Of a DNA stretch of 24,513 nucleotides, positions 23,510 to 24,513 are shown piece by piece (position 1 is the first letter of the stretch; each line of letters opens with the position of its first letter). A program made the position numbers and the translations under genes. The notes under the pieces were generated by a model. That model had not been told where the DNA came from. It saw nothing but the letters and a program-made list of their open reading frames with translations, and made no database searches. Where the stretch lies: contig DASSWN010000176.1 of NCBI GenBank assembly GCA_035704905.1, forward strand, positions 1 through 24,513, written 5' to 3'. The DNA is from DASSWG01 sp035704905 (GTDB lineage: Bacteria; Bacteroidota; Bacteroidia; Flavobacteriales; Flavobacteriaceae).

Positions 23510-24504
23510 TTTTCCACAAACTCCTTGATTTCATTTTCAAAACCGTTTTCAGTGCCAATTAATTCCATTTGTATTGGTAGATAAAAAAGCTGCTCCCTTT
23601 TTAGTTCCGACTTCAATCGCATAAAATCTTTTTCGGTGGTTACGATCAATTTTTCTTTGCGCAGCATTTCCAGTTCAGAAGGCGTAAAATTATGATGGTC
23701 AGAAAATTTTTTATGTTCAAAAATTTTGCTTTTACCCAAAAAATCGATTAATGGCCGTGGATCGGCAATTCCCGTAACCAAAGTGAAATCCTTCAAATTT
23801 TCAACCGGAATATCGGACACTCCGTTGGTTACTTTTGCACTATACTGAATTCCGGCAAAATAGAGCGATTGGTGTTTTTCGGGATTCAATTTATTACGAA
23901 TTTCATTCTGTTTTTCGACACTTAAATCCAGCGGGCACTTGGTAACCACAATAATATCGGCGCGCTTCGCCCCACTTTTTGGTTCGCGCAAATTTCCTAC
24001 AGGAAGAGCGCTATCGTCCGAATAAAGGTCGCCATAGGAAGTCAACAAAATCGACAACCCCGCACGAACTTTTCGATGTTGAAATGCGTCGTCCAACAAA
24101 ACAACTTCTGGCGGATATGAAAGTTCCCGAAGGGTTTCAATTCCATGTTGTCTTTTCTCGTCCACCGCGATGCTTGCCCATGGAAATTTCCGTTTGAACT
24201 GCAAAGGTTCATCCCCTACTTGTTTTGCGGTTTCCGTTCCTTTCAGCAGAAAAAATCCTTTAGAACTGCGTTTATAACCACGGCTCAAAACCGCAACCGG
24301 TTGGTTTTTTCCAAAAAGGCACAACAAATATTCAATCATTGGCGACTTGCCGGTTCCCCCGACCCGCAAATTTCCGACACAAATTACAGGGAACGGATAT
24401 GACTTTGAAGAAATCCAGCCGATATCGTACAATTTGTTCCGCGCAAAAAGAATTCCCCGATAAATTAAAGCAAAAGGAAACAGTAATTTTCGCAATTCGT
24501 TCAT
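23488..24504 (-). CDS. lpxK: Tetraacyldisaccharide 4'-kinase (lipid A synthesis)
   Basis: This 338-residue inner-membrane-associated kinase phosphorylates the 4' position of the lipid A disaccharide precursor. The N-terminal hydrophobic/amphipathic helix (LRKLLFPFALIYRGILFARNKLYD, in parts residues 4-27) anchors it. The Walker A variant VGNLRVGGTGKSP spans 43-55, followed by LSRGYKR (about 74-80), GDEP, and the Walker B-like LLDDAFQHR with Asp138-Asp139 and His143. VTGIADP and FSDHHNFT occur in the second domain. Length is normal for Bacteroidota LpxK. It converges on the histidine kinase gene and the two 3' ends overlap by 22 bp, leaving no room for a terminator between them. The start ATG at 24504 is within 10 bp of the window end. 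Confidence 0.96.
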   Translation of the reverse strand: MNELRKLLFPFALIYRGILFARNKLYDIGWISSKSYPFPVICVGNLRVGGTGKSPMIEYLLCLFGKNQPVAVLSRGYKRSSKGFFLLKGTETAKQVGDEPLQFKRKFPWASIAVDEKRQHGIETLRELSYPPEVVLLDDAFQHRKVRAGLSILLTSYGDLYSDDSALPVGNLREPKSGAKRADIIVVTKCPLDLSVEKQNEIRNKLNPEKHQSLYFAGIQYSAKVTNGVSDIPVENLKDFTLVTGIADPRPLIDFLGKSKIFEHKKFSDHHNFTPSELEMLRKEKLIVTTEKDFMRLKSELKREQLFYLPIQMELIGTENGFENEIKEFVENHKITEE

Positions 24505-24513
24505 TGCACGAAG

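Noticed and set aside
1..24513. tRNA/rRNA genes, CRISPR arrays, insertion sequences, phage genes, toxin-antitoxin pairs
   Set aside because: No cloverleaf-type or rRNA-like sequence, no regularly spaced direct repeats and no transposase, integrase or toxin-like frame was found on either strand.

Overview
The window looks like chromosomal DNA from a member of the Flavobacteriaceae (Bacteroidota). The signs are a SusC/SusD pair, a secreted enzyme with a type IX secretion (T9SS) C-terminal sorting domain, lipoproteins with flavobacterial signal sequences, TAnnTTTG-type -7 promoter boxes, no obvious Shine-Dalgarno sites, and an lpxK gene that implies an LPS-bearing outer membrane. No rRNA, tRNA, CRISPR array, transposase or phage gene was seen.

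Positions 1-14170 form a maltodextrin/starch utilisation locus. On the minus strand an inner-membrane MFS sugar transporter (SLC45/sucrose-maltose type), a beta-phosphoglucomutase and a GH65 maltose-phosphorylase-like enzyme (cut by the left edge) run in one direction; a separate LacI-type regulator gene lies upstream. On the plus strand, facing away from the regulator, are susC, susD, a susE/F-like lipoprotein gene, a hairpin terminator and a GH13 alpha-amylase-family enzyme with a T9SS tail. The parts make a complete route: extracellular GH13 cleavage, SusCD(E) capture and import across the outer membrane, MFS import across the inner membrane, phosphorolysis of maltose to glucose plus beta-glucose-1-phosphate, and conversion of the latter to glucose-6-phosphate. 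A 16-bp perfect LacI-type palindrome next to a second imperfect one lies in the lacI-susC gap.

Positions 14171-19679 are mixed: a diheme cytochrome c, a DEAD-box RNA helicase with a potentially structured leader and a strong terminator, a 30-residue cysteine-rich metallothionein-like peptide (short and easily missed), a lipoprotein joining NlpE, COG3650-like and META/HslJ modules, a FAS1 lipoprotein, a small one-helix membrane protein with four cysteines, and a sigma-70-family factor whose conserved N-terminus extends upstream of any standard start codon.

Positions 19680-24513 are mainly housekeeping: lipoyl synthase (lipA), a glyceraldehyde-3-phosphate dehydrogenase and a hybrid sensor histidine kinase run closely spaced on the plus strand, and lpxK converges on them with its 3' end overlapping the kinase gene by 22 bp.

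The observations most worth a second look are the metallothionein-like microprotein at 16718-16810, the sigma factor without a normal start, the paired operator-like palindromes before susC, the helicase leader, and the composite intergenic repeat at 1896-1974.
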